From Nitrososphaerota archaeon (GTDB lineage Archaea > Thermoproteota > Nitrososphaeria > Nitrososphaerales > Nitrososphaeraceae), in contig VBPR01000163.1 in NCBI GenBank assembly GCA_005877345.1, positions 1 through 14,782 on the forward strand: a DNA stretch of 14,782 nt, given 5' to 3'. A model generated the notes under the pieces. It ran no database searches and was not told the origin of the DNA. It saw nothing but the letters and a program-made list of their open reading frames with translations. This document shows positions 6,763 through 13,383 of this stretch, in pieces (position 1 is the stretch's first letter; each line of letters starts with the position of its first letter). The position numbers were made by a program, and so were the translations under genes.

Positions 6763-8856
6763 ATGGGACAGGCCAAACTTCTGAAGACAACCCTGATTCT
6801 GCCAAGAGTTGAAACTCACGAAGCTGTCAGTAAGTTGACAGAATTGGAATGGTTTCATCCATTGCAAAACCCCTCCGAACATAGTAATCCATATTTCGAT
6901 GATCTTTTGTTAAATGCCCAAAAATTATATCAAGATATTGATGAAGTTATTAGAGCTTTAAGCATACCGCCTGAAACTGGTGTAATGGCCACTCTTTTCA
7001 AAGGTGCCCCGCAAGAAAAAACTGATTACCAGATAAATGATATTCAGAATTTTATTGTCGAATTGGAGCAAAAAAGTAACGTTCTATTAAAAGAACCGAT
7101 ATCTCTACTGAAAAATCAACAGCAAATTGAAAAGGAGCTTGAGGAATACCGTAACGCACAGGCTGCAATTGGCAGTGCTTCAAAACTTAAAATGGAATTA
7201 TCCGAACTACGTAAGCTAAAGACATTTTTTGTAGAAATTTTTATTGTTAATTCTAAGGATATTAAGGAGATACAAAATAGTTTAAGTGACCTGATAGTAC
7301 AACCGTTCAAACTTGACGATAAGAAATCTTCTATTACTGTCATTGGTTCACAGGAAGATTCAGAAAAAATCATGAAAGTGCTTAGAAGCTTCAATGTGCA
7401 TCCCATACAAATTCCACCTGAATTGCCACAAAATCCAAGTATCGCTTTTGATCAATGCCAAAAGACCTGTAAGGAGCTCGAAAAAAAATCCGCTGAAATT
7501 GTTAAGAAAATTGAAAAGTTGAAAGTATCACTCTTGCCCAAATTGCTTTCATTGTACGAATCATCCAAGGTCGCAAAAGATATTTTGGAGGTAACAAGAA
7601 AGCCAGGAGGAACAAAGAATTTTGCGCTTATCCAAGGATATATCCCAAACGGCATGGAGAAAAAGTTCAAAAATCTCACAAATAGCTATCTCTCTATTAC
7701 TGAGCCTGCCAGTTTAGATAAGGATTCTGGCAATCAACTTCCATCACTGCTTCTTAATAATAGGTATGCAAAGACCTTTGAAGTAATAACTGAAACTCAG
7801 GGACTTCCTGATTATGGTGAATTAGATCCGACTCCAATTATTGCCTTCGTATGGCCTTTTTTTTATGGCATAATGTTTGCAGATTTGGGACATGGCCTTC
7901 TGCTTTTTGGATTGGGGATGTTCTTACGGTATAGGGCAAATGGAAGTTTAAAGACATGGGCAACATTGTTGGCTGCGAGTGGTGCAGCAGCTAGCATAGC
8001 AGGTATAGGAACAGGAGAAATCTTTGGTTTTCACATAAATGAGTTCTCTGTACTGGCAGCCCTATTTGCACCATTGGATGGTCTAGTGGGAGCTTTGAAT
8101 GTTTCAGAATTAACATTTGAACAGGTAGTAAATATACTGGCAGTATCGGTTGCTATTGGTATCATGCACTTGTTATTGGCACTTTTTCTAAGACTTAGAA
8201 GAGATATCCTAGAAAAAAACAAACTTGTCATCCTAACACATGATATACCTACTATAATACAATTTCTAGCCATAGTAGCATTGATACTTGCTGCGATAGG
8301 TTCACAATACGATATAATAGGTATGTTTGGAATAACTGGAGTAATTCATAATGAACCGGTACCATGGTTGACATATCTATTTGGAGACTGGGTAACAGTA
8401 AATTTAGTTGCCAAAGCAGCACCTCCTATAATCATTGCAACTGCGGGAATCATGATTTACGGAGGAAAAAAAGAACAAGAACTTGCTGCAAAACATGGTT
8501 ATGATGAAGGAGGAGGATTGATGGGAATTGTTATTGAAGTTTTACTAGTAAGGATAATTGAAGTTCTTTCTAATGTGATTAGTTATACCAGACTTGGAAT
8601 CATGCTATTGGTACATGCTGCTCTCTTGGTAACGGTCAATCAATCATACGAGCATGGAGGAGGATTGGCAGTTTTGATAGGAGGTAATATAGGAATCATG
8701 CTTATTGAAGGATTAATTGTATATATTCAGGATATTAGATTACACCTTTACGAATGGTTCCCAAAATGGTATAGGGGTGAAGGAGTCGAATTCAAGAAAT
8801 TACTTCCAAAGATGCTTTATTCAAATCTTATTTGGTCGGAAAAAGGTTCTAGTTAG
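6763..8856 (+). CDS. atpI: A-type ATP synthase subunit I (a-type stator membrane subunit)
   Basis: The product has 697 residues, full length for archaeal subunit I. About residues 1-350 form the soluble arm with long charged helices (for example 120-160 and 225-255). The membrane domain starts near 358 with AFVWPFFYGIMFADLGHG, and several hydrophobic helices follow to about 675. ISYTRLGIMLLVHAALL contains Arg610, at the place of the essential arginine that faces the ring carboxylate of subunit K. QDIRLHLYEWFPKWY near the C-terminus is also a family signature. Subunit I supplies the two half-channels for ions. ATG 6763 agrees with the family N-terminus (LLKTTLILPRVETHEAV). AAGGAG at 6731-6736 is 26 bases upstream, far for a normal binding site. 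A T-run at 8887-8892 follows the gene. Confidence 0.95.
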   Translation: MGQAKLLKTTLILPRVETHEAVSKLTELEWFHPLQNPSEHSNPYFDDLLLNAQKLYQDIDEVIRALSIPPETGVMATLFKGAPQEKTDYQINDIQNFIVELEQKSNVLLKEPISLLKNQQQIEKELEEYRNAQAAIGSASKLKMELSELRKLKTFFVEIFIVNSKDIKEIQNSLSDLIVQPFKLDDKKSSITVIGSQEDSEKIMKVLRSFNVHPIQIPPELPQNPSIAFDQCQKTCKELEKKSAEIVKKIEKLKVSLLPKLLSLYESSKVAKDILEVTRKPGGTKNFALIQGYIPNGMEKKFKNLTNSYLSITEPASLDKDSGNQLPSLLLNNRYAKTFEVITETQGLPDYGELDPTPIIAFVWPFFYGIMFADLGHGLLLFGLGMFLRYRANGSLKTWATLLAASGAAASIAGIGTGEIFGFHINEFSVLAALFAPLDGLVGALNVSELTFEQVVNILAVSVAIGIMHLLLALFLRLRRDILEKNKLVILTHDIPTIIQFLAIVALILAAIGSQYDIIGMFGITGVIHNEPVPWLTYLFGDWVTVNLVAKAAPPIIIATAGIMIYGGKKEQELAAKHGYDEGGGLMGIVIEVLLVRIIEVLSNVISYTRLGIMLLVHAALLVTVNQSYEHGGGLAVLIGGNIGIMLIEGLIVYIQDIRLHLYEWFPKWYRGEGVEFKKLLPKMLYSNLIWSEKGSS

Positions 8857-8885
8857 ATATAGAAACAAGCTCAATTCGCAAAAAT

Positions 8886-8906
8886 ATTTTTTATGATTTT
8901 ACGTTT
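8886..8906 (+). terminator. T-rich terminator candidate after atpI
   Basis: Shortly after the atpI stop there is a T-rich stretch with runs of six, four and four T. No strong hairpin precedes it. U-rich tracts alone can terminate archaeal transcription. The convergent atpC stop is at 8968, so this would also limit read-through into atpC. Confidence 0.35.
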
Positions 8907-8967
8907 TAGACTCATCTACATTTGAATCACATGGATGGTAAAATCTGTGCTACCGAATCGAAAGATC

Positions 8968-10020
8968 CTAATTGATATTAATTAACTTTGACACTATTGT
9001 ATCTCCTGGAATTTTCTGTTCAATCCCAGATGCTATTGCTGACAAATTTCTAACTTCTACCATGATCAGTTTTAGGGCGGCAAGTACAATGCCCACACTA
9101 AACATGGTTCTAAAAGCTGACTGTGCTCGCTTCAGCCCAATTTGTTCAAATCCCTTCTCTATTTGTAATATGGAGTCTATATCACTAGTTGGATTTTGGG
9201 GAACTATGTCTTTGTAAACAGTGGTGGACAACTCTGCGATTGCCTCTGGTATTTTTTCAGCGTTGATCATTTTTTGTAGTGTATCTTTTGTTACCTTAGA
9301 GGTATTGGTTACAATGAGCTGATTAATGTCATCAGGGGACAGATTCCAAAATTTTCCTCGAAGAATAGCTAGCACATTGTAAGAGTCAATATCTACTGAA
9401 ACTATATTCTTTGCCTCCATAGATTGTGATTCAGTATTCATTGCTCTGCCTAAGTCATGATAGAAAACATGATCAAGATATACATCAAAAACCCTCACAT
9501 CTCCTTTATCTTTGTATATCGTAGCTGCTTTGGTAACATCGTCAGCAAATTCACTCCCTGCAAGGGCAGAAATGGCCTCATCCAAATTCTTTGAAACAAG
9601 AGCCTTAACTACAAGATCACGCCTACCCACCAGTTCCTCCGCTCTCAAATTTATCTTGGGTAATAGTTCATCATAGGATTTTCCCAGAGCTTTACCTTTC
9701 AAAATCATCTTTAAATTCCATGTAATATGCTTCATGAAATAAGAGCTAAGAATTTTGGCCCCACTAGAAATATTGACCATTTTCGCATGTGTATTCACTA
9801 AATATTCCTTCAGTGCATTTTCTATTTTATCAGCGGTATAGGGTTTAGTAAGCTTCGCTAATGCATCAAGATAAACCGTATTCTTCATTCTTGTTACTAG
9901 TTCATCCATATCCCTTGACTCACACAACATTTGAAGTTCATTTTTTGTCAACATTCTTCCTTTTAATCCATGAGACACGACAGTTCCAAAAATTTTGCCC
10001 GGCATACTTACTTTGCTCAA
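8968..10020 (-). CDS. atpC: A-type ATP synthase subunit C (rotor socket)
   Basis: The product has 350 residues, typical for archaeal C / V-type d-like subunits. It caps the K ring and couples it to the D-F central stalk. The V/A-type subunit C pattern is visible in HGLKGRMLTKNELQML, DMDELVTRMKNTVYLD, WNLKMILKGKALGKS, FDVYLDHVFYHDLGRAM and the region of NVLAILRGKFWNLSPDDI. The last reflects the threefold helical repeat with Asn-x-x-x-Ile-Leu-Arg-Gly/Lys at each repeat end. The chosen TTG (10020) lies about 33 bases from the centre of an A-box. The next in-frame ATG (10005) is possible but less well placed. Unusually, the gene is not in the E-A-B-D operon but convergent with atpI, 111 bases between their stops. 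Confidence 0.93.
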   Translation of the reverse strand: MSKVSMPGKIFGTVVSHGLKGRMLTKNELQMLCESRDMDELVTRMKNTVYLDALAKLTKPYTADKIENALKEYLVNTHAKMVNISSGAKILSSYFMKHITWNLKMILKGKALGKSYDELLPKINLRAEELVGRRDLVVKALVSKNLDEAISALAGSEFADDVTKAATIYKDKGDVRVFDVYLDHVFYHDLGRAMNTESQSMEAKNIVSVDIDSYNVLAILRGKFWNLSPDDINQLIVTNTSKVTKDTLQKMINAEKIPEAIAELSTTVYKDIVPQNPTSDIDSILQIEKGFEQIGLKRAQSAFRTMFSVGIVLAALKLIMVEVRNLSAIASGIEQKIPGDTIVSKLININ

Positions 10021-10046
10021 TGGTTACAATAGCACATCCTTAGTCA

Positions 10047-10059
10047 ATAAATTTATAAT
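10047..10059 (-). promoter_or_regulatory. A-box promoter of atpC
   Basis: On the minus strand the segment reads ATTATAAATTTAT, an A-box-like element centred near 10053. A start of transcription near 10026 would leave about six leader bases before TTG 10020, supporting TTG over ATG 10005. Confidence 0.55.
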
Positions 10060-10210
10060 TCCGCATCAATTTTAATATTTACGAAGTATATGGTATGTTT
10101 ATTTACTCACAGTTAATAAATAGAGCGTGCAATTACAAGAGTTAGAACAATTTCGTCTATTTTCAAACTCGATGGAGTCAAACGAAACAAGGAAATCTTT
10201 TCATGTTTTT

Positions 10211-10408
10211 CTAGAAAAAATAACTTATCCATTTTGCAGCATCATTAAAATTCATTACACAGAGTTGGCAGTAGCGATTCTTGGTAAGGTAGTTTTTGCA
10301 GCAAACATCTGAGCAGAAGAATAAAAGTCCAATGCTCGTGCTTAGATACCGAACTCCTTGGGTTAGTTCATCAAAGTCTTTGGAGCAAGAATTGCAAGGT
10401 CCGTACAT
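10211..10408 (-). CDS. Small Cys-rich zinc-finger protein (TRASH/MYM-like), 65 aa
   Basis: The product begins MYGPCNSCSKDFDELTQGVRY and has CxxC at residues 5/8, FFCSDVCCKNYL (Cys32, 36, 37) and CQLC (47/50). The order CxxC, a spacer, then FFCSxxC followed by a short helix resembles treble-clef metal-binding modules of the TRASH/MYM/YHS type. Such small archaeal proteins are thought to sense or carry metal, or to make protein contacts; the precise role is unknown. ATG 10408 lies about 30 bases from an A-box on the same strand. A 61-residue frame on the other strand is only its antisense. It stands alone between atpC and the repeat-bearing region. Confidence 0.65.
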   Translation of the reverse strand: MYGPCNSCSKDFDELTQGVRYLSTSIGLLFFCSDVCCKNYLTKNRYCQLCVMNFNDAAKWISYFF

Positions 10409-10432
10409 TTAGGTAAAAGATAAACATTCGTC

Positions 10433-10443
10433 AGTATAAAGCT
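10433..10443 (-). promoter_or_regulatory. A-box of the small zinc-finger gene
   Basis: The minus-strand sequence AGCTTTATACT is centred 30 bases before ATG 10408, a normal archaeal promoter distance for a nearly leaderless transcript. Confidence 0.45.
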
Positions 10444-10471
10444 ATTTGTTGATGCTCCTTATTTATCATCC

Positions 10472-10512
10472 AGAATCCCATAAAAGAACTAATTTTATCG
10501 CTGGCCCGTCGG
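10472..10512 (+). repeat. Short dispersed repeat, copy A
   Basis: This copy shares AGAATCC, GAACTAATTTTAT and GGCCCGTCGG in the same order and with identical spacing (41 bases) with copy B at 11018-11058. The bases between these blocks have diverged. ATAAAA before and TTTTAT within the middle block can pair as a small stem. A third, partial copy lies inverted near 12087-12110. This could be a degenerate mobile or structural intergenic element; no transposase is visible. Confidence 0.6.
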
Positions 10513-10683
10513 GATCGGGATTGTTAACAATTCGGATCCATTATCCATTTTACAATTTAGATTTGTGTTAAAAGTCCACTTGAAATAATTCGACATCCTT
10601 GAATATGTGTTTACATTCTCTTTATATTTGTCGACTACAGTTTCATAACAAGAATGCGCAAGATAAACGAGAAGAGAACCCAT
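10495..10683 (-). CDS. Doubtful 62-aa ORF ending inside repeat copy A
   Basis: The frame from ATG 10683 reads MGSLLVYLAHSCYETVVDKY and ends TIPIPTGQR. Its last codons are made by the palindrome and repeat A, so if the gene is real its 3' end was replaced by the repeat. The frame is also open for some distance upstream of the ATG, opposite a purine-rich stretch. I recognise no family. It may be a gene remnant or chance. Confidence 0.25.
   Translation of the reverse strand: MGSLLVYLAHSCYETVVDKYKENVNTYSRMSNYFKWTFNTNLNCKMDNGSELLTIPIPTGQR
10513..10538. repeat. 26-bp imperfect palindrome beside repeat A
   Basis: The two 13-base arms, GATCGGGATTGTT and AACAATTCGGATC, are complementary at 11 of 13 positions around GTTAAC. 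It starts one base after the conserved part of repeat A. It could be a dimeric regulator's operator, a hairpin in RNA, or part of a mobile element end. No equivalent follows copy B, where a different stem (CGTCG at 11053-11057 with CGACG at 11065-11069) occurs. Confidence 0.45.
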
Positions 10684-10849
10684 GCTTACAGTGCAAGGAG
10701 AGCAGAAAGCAAAAAATACGCTAAAATCAGGAGGCGAAAGCGAACAAAACCGAGGGCGTGAAAAATCTAAAAGTCTAAAAACTTATATCGCAAAAACACC
10801 TCTCTTCATAGCGTTACTTACACAAATATCTAATATGGTCTGGACGTAA
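10682..10849 (+). CDS. Doubtful 55-aa basic ORF
   Basis: ATG 10682 to TAA 10847-10849 encodes a hydrophilic, Lys/Glu/Ser-rich first part (MLTVQGEQKAKNTLKSGGES) and a short hydrophobic end (TPLFIALLTQISNMVWT). The 10695-10765 DNA is strikingly purine-rich compared with its surroundings. No family is recognised and no well-placed A-box is seen. It overlaps the start of the minus-strand 62-aa ORF by two bases, so at most one of the two is likely real. A non-coding RNA is also possible. Confidence 0.25.
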   Translation: MLTVQGEQKAKNTLKSGGESEQNRGREKSKSLKTYIAKTPLFIALLTQISNMVWT

Positions 10850-11017
10850 TTCACTCGTGGATTCATAAAATATAATTTTTTTCCTCTACACCTACTACAC
10901 TGTCCTATTTTACCAACTTCCGTATCATTTGACATGTTTATGATCTTTTCATGGCTTGATTATATGAAAGGTTTTCTTATTGATGCCTTTGCTCATTAGT
11001 CATTTTCTTATGATGCT
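10850..11017. other. Intergenic stretch without recognisable gene
   Basis: Pyrimidine-rich AT-rich DNA. I see no ORF of note, RNA gene or clear promoter here. It ends at repeat copy B, and the following 11059-11121 is equally featureless apart from the small CGTCG/CGACG stem. Confidence 0.5.
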
Positions 11018-11058
11018 AGAATCCAATTAGTGAACTAATTTTATTACGGGCCCGTCGG
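11018..11058 (+). repeat. Short dispersed repeat, copy B
   Basis: This copy has the same three conserved blocks and spacing as copy A. Here the middle contains a perfect inverted repeat, AATTAGT-GA-ACTAATT (11025-11040), in place of the ATAAAA/TTTTAT stem of copy A. Each copy can therefore form a small stem at about the same place although the flanking bases differ, which hints that structure matters. Confidence 0.6.
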
Positions 11059-11121
11059 TACCCACGACGCTATCGGTCTAAAATTAGGATTCTGATATAG
11101 GTATGAACTGCTAAGCTTTAA

Positions 11122-11153
11122 AGTTTTCTTAATTTGCCACTAATAAGAAAATT
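11122..11153 (-). terminator. Hairpin downstream of the SnoaL-like pseudogene
   Basis: TTTTCTTA (11124-11131) pairs with TAAGAAAA (11144-11151) around a 12-base loop. One G-T and one A-T pair can extend the stem outward. It begins 17 bases after the stop at 11170 on the minus strand, and the U-rich arm would end the transcript. Confidence 0.4.
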
Positions 11154-11169
11154 ATAGCCTTATCGACCA

Positions 11170-11676
11170 TTAGACAAAAACGTTAGGAGGCATATAATTT
11201 GCTACTGAAGAACCATGGTGATGTACCATTAGCCACTCATTATTGTATTTGTTGTTGTTGACATTTTGTTTTTCAAAGATATTTGTAGCCATGACACCCG
11301 TTCGAACAATATTTTTGTTCTCTATATCAGAATCAATATTTTCTAAACAAACAACAATTGCTATCTTTTCAAATGCTTTTACCTTTACATTTGTGATAAA
11401 AAATTCTATTTTGTTAGTATTTTCAAATATCCTTACCCAACTTTCCCTTATTGCTGTCCAACTAGTAAACATCTCTCAACCCGGATGTATGCAGATAACA
11501 TCATCGCTATGTTTCCAGACCTCCTCCATTTTTTCAATTGATAAACTTTCAAACGGTTTATAGAATCTCGCGTTACTATCCTCTATCTGTTGTTCTAAGG
11601 GTACTTGTGCGAAAATAAGGAATAAAGTAATCGATATTAAGACTGTAATTGAAAATATACTGATGAAGAAAATACC
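11170..11676 (-). pseudogene. SnoaL/NTF2-like secreted or anchored protein, broken by in-frame TGA
   Basis: One frame runs from 11676 to TAA 11170-11172 with a single internal stop, TGA at 11478-11476. Before it the frame reads SLSIEKMEEVWKHSDDVICIHPG; after it, EMFTSWTAIRESWVRIFENTN, then GVMATNIFEKQ and WLMVHHHGSS. This is the SnoaL-like/NTF2-like fold family, where HPG is normally followed by Trp, so TGG to TGA is the simplest event. The N-terminus is a hydrophobic stretch ending LFLIFAQVP, like a signal peptide. No ATG, GTG or TTG precedes it in frame. An A-box-like TGTATATGTT (11686-11695) predicts transcription starting near an ATC at 11664, so the start codon may also be lost. From ATG 11472 a 100-residue C-terminal part remains open. 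A plus-strand frame across 11243-11563 is its antisense. Confidence 0.75.
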
Positions 11677-11864
11677 TTAATTTTTTGTATATGTTATCTT
11701 TATTCTACTTGTGGCAAGCAATCTTGTTGCATATATAATAAGCTGATATTTATGTAGAGCGTAAATTTTCTTGTTAGTTCATCCGTACGTTCAGGGTTAT
11801 TTGTCTCATCAGGTTTACCTTGCAGTCTGGAATTTTATAATTAACTTGTTCCTATGTTTTATAT
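11677..11864. other. Intergenic stretch with possible gene remnant
   Basis: On the minus strand a stop-free run (11834-11700) reads GKPDETNNPERTDELTRKFT, which has the look of coding sequence, but has no usable start. It is in the same frame as the 39-aa ORF upstream, separated from it by several stops. It may be the worn 3' part of a longer ancestral gene. Otherwise I see only the A-box-like element of the pseudogene. Confidence 0.25.
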
Positions 11865-11984
11865 CTAACCATTTTTGTCTAAGGCATCAATCCACCTTTG
11901 CAATCCCTTTGTGGTATTAGTACTAGTATCGTTTTTTGCGGATGACAATAAGGAATGATTCTGTACGTTTTCGTCCTCGCTCAT
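11865..11984 (-). CDS. 39-residue hydrophilic protein, unknown function
   Basis: ATG 11984 to TAG 11867-11865 encodes MSEDENVQNHSLLSSAKNDT followed by STNTTKGLQRWIDALDKNG. It is polar, Ser/Asn/Asp/Thr-rich at the start and ends in a short amphipathic helix. No family is recognised. The support is the promoter: an A-box centred 27 bases before the ATG, the ideal distance for a leaderless transcript. It could be a genuine small protein or the surviving 5' end of a truncated gene, since coding-like sequence in the same frame continues beyond stops. Confidence 0.4.
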   Translation of the reverse strand: MSEDENVQNHSLLSSAKNDTSTNTTKGLQRWIDALDKNG

Positions 11985-12003
11985 AAGGGGTTCGATTTGA
12001 AAG

Positions 12004-12019
12004 TAATAATATATTATTA
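12004..12019 (-). promoter_or_regulatory. A-box of the 39-aa ORF
   Basis: TAATAATATATTATTA is nearly self-complementary and centred near 12011, 27 bases from ATG 11984. Being near-symmetrical it could in principle also serve the plus strand, where no gene follows. Confidence 0.45.
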
Positions 12020-12086
12020 GATATCATCAAGTAAATAATAATTAGAGAATCATTAGGTCTAAAAATAATGTTAGTCTATAAAATTT

Positions 12087-12110
12087 GAGCCCGACGGGTC
12101 CGAATTAATC
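12087..12110 (-). repeat. Short dispersed repeat, partial copy C (inverted)
   Basis: The minus strand reads ACCCGTCGGGCTC, sharing CCCGTCGGG with copy A. AATTAAT/AATT bases flank it on the side that carries the AT-rich block in A and B, but some bases are missing. The AGAATCC block is not evident, so this copy is shorter and inverted relative to A and B. Confidence 0.45.
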
Positions 12111-12467
12111 TTGTCCCTTTATTTAAGCGCACTTTCATAATATTTGTGGGTAAACTTAGCAATCCTAGAACAAGACCAAACATAACATCGAATGCAATTA
12201 TTCACATAAGCGTTGAAAGCTCCAGAATTTAAAAGACAACATCATCGTTTTTATCTGAGAAAATGAAGTTATCATTCCCTTGACCAAAAAAATTCTTTAT
12301 ACAATAAATCAATATTACTCATGCTATAATATGTTTGGAATAAGGTGCTGCATAGGACTTTAATTAAATTTTCAGCCCTGCAAGTTGCCTATACTATCTG
12401 CAATATCGTGATGTTTTTTAGGAGAGAAGGGCTTTTGTCATATTATTTCGACTGCTAAACTACAATT
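12111..12467. other. Intergenic stretch without convincing gene
   Basis: AT-rich DNA. The longest thing seen is a minus-strand frame from ATG 12183 reading MFGLVLGLLSLPTNIMKV that runs into repeat copy C, probably chance or a fragment. No tRNA, rRNA or strong hairpin is seen. It contains the region downstream of hsp20. Confidence 0.4.
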
Positions 12468-13106
12468 CTACTCTATCTTGATTTCCTTACCTTTTCTCTC
12501 AGGTTTTTTCTTCTTGTCAAAAGTTATTTCTAGAAGACCACTGTTAAATGTAGATCTTGCTGTCTCTATATCTACATCAGGAGGTAGCTCAACCACACGT
12601 TTGTATTTTCTATCACCCTTTCCAGCAATAATTTCAGCAGAACCATCATATGCATTTATTTTGATATCCTCCTTGGTTATGCCTGGTAATTCGACTACGA
12701 CTTTAGTTTCCTTATCAGTCGTAACTATATCGGCTAGAGGTTCTCTTTCAGCTATTAATTCCGCTTTTCTGGTTCTACCGCCGGTACCTATCCCCGTTCT
12801 ACCAGGAGGTCTAACATTTCCAAACTCCTTGATATTTGGTCTACCATCAGGTCCTATCGTTACAGAGTAACCGTAGACAAGTGGTCCAATCTCCTTTACT
12901 TTGCCACCTTCTGGCGTTTCGTATTCTCTGACCAGTTCCTTTGGAGCTGACGATTGAATTTCTTGGAATTGTTCTTCAAATATTCTCTCCATTTCTTTTC
13001 TCATATCATCAAATTCCCCGAAGTCTTTTTCAGGAAATGGTGCTCTCCAACGATTTCTCATGAACCTAGTAAACCAATCAGATGGTTCAATTCCCCAAAT
13101 ACTCAT
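12468..13106 (-). CDS. hsp20: Hsp20 / alpha-crystallin family small heat shock protein
   Basis: The product has 212 residues. The alpha-crystallin domain (about 120-200) includes VVVELPGITKEDIKINAYDG and ARSTFNSGLLEITFDKKK. The C-terminal tail ends KGKEIKIE, with the I-x-I anchor that locks oligomers together. The long N-terminal region begins with an aromatic/basic segment (MSIWGIEPSDWFTRFMRNRW). It also contains GPLVYGYSVTIGPDGRPNIKEFGN, which recurs in archaeal Hsp20 proteins. Such proteins hold unfolding clients in an ATP-independent way. ATG 13106 is 27 bases from an A-box, so the transcript is probably leaderless. No neighbouring gene is functionally linked. A plus-strand frame from 13060 overlaps it in antisense and is not credible. 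Confidence 0.93.
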   Translation of the reverse strand: MSIWGIEPSDWFTRFMRNRWRAPFPEKDFGEFDDMRKEMERIFEEQFQEIQSSAPKELVREYETPEGGKVKEIGPLVYGYSVTIGPDGRPNIKEFGNVRPPGRTGIGTGGRTRKAELIAEREPLADIVTTDKETKVVVELPGITKEDIKINAYDGSAEIIAGKGDRKYKRVVELPPDVDIETARSTFNSGLLEITFDKKKKPERKGKEIKIE

Positions 13107-13128
13107 TATTAAAAATATGAGGAAGAAA

Positions 13129-13138
13129 GTATTTAATT
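13129..13138 (-). promoter_or_regulatory. A-box promoter of hsp20
   Basis: The minus strand reads AATTAAATAC, close to the archaeal A-box consensus, centred 27 bases before ATG 13106. The rest of the 13107-13383 gap shows no gene. No clear inverted repeat for a heat-shock repressor was seen. Confidence 0.6.
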
Positions 13139-13383
13139 ATTTTGCCAGAATAATATCATCGGGAATTGAATTCAAGCTAGGTCAAATGTCTATTCCTTTG
13201 AATTCTTTTTCTAAATTAGTCCACCAACAATCTGAGGGTATTTACAATCTTATGCACTTGAATAAATTGTTATTCATGCATCTCTATCATACTTCAGTGT
13301 AGGGTGAGCTTTTGAGTAATTCTCTCTAGATGCGTAGAAATCGTCTAATACTGATATTATCTGTTTAATAAGAACTTGAGTAG

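Noticed and set aside
10017..10037. Six-codon upstream ORF (ATG 10037 to TGA) overlapping the atpC TTG start
   Set aside because: The atpC A-box predicts transcription starting near 10026, downstream of this ATG, so it would not be in the mRNA.
11243..11563. 106-residue plus-strand frame
   Set aside because: It lies antisense to the SnoaL-like pseudogene, whose conserved family motifs show that the minus strand is the coding one.
13060..13302. 80-residue plus-strand frame between hsp20 and the ThDP enzyme gene
   Set aside because: It overlaps the hsp20 start and promoter in antisense, has no recognisable motif, and has no good promoter or ribosome binding site.
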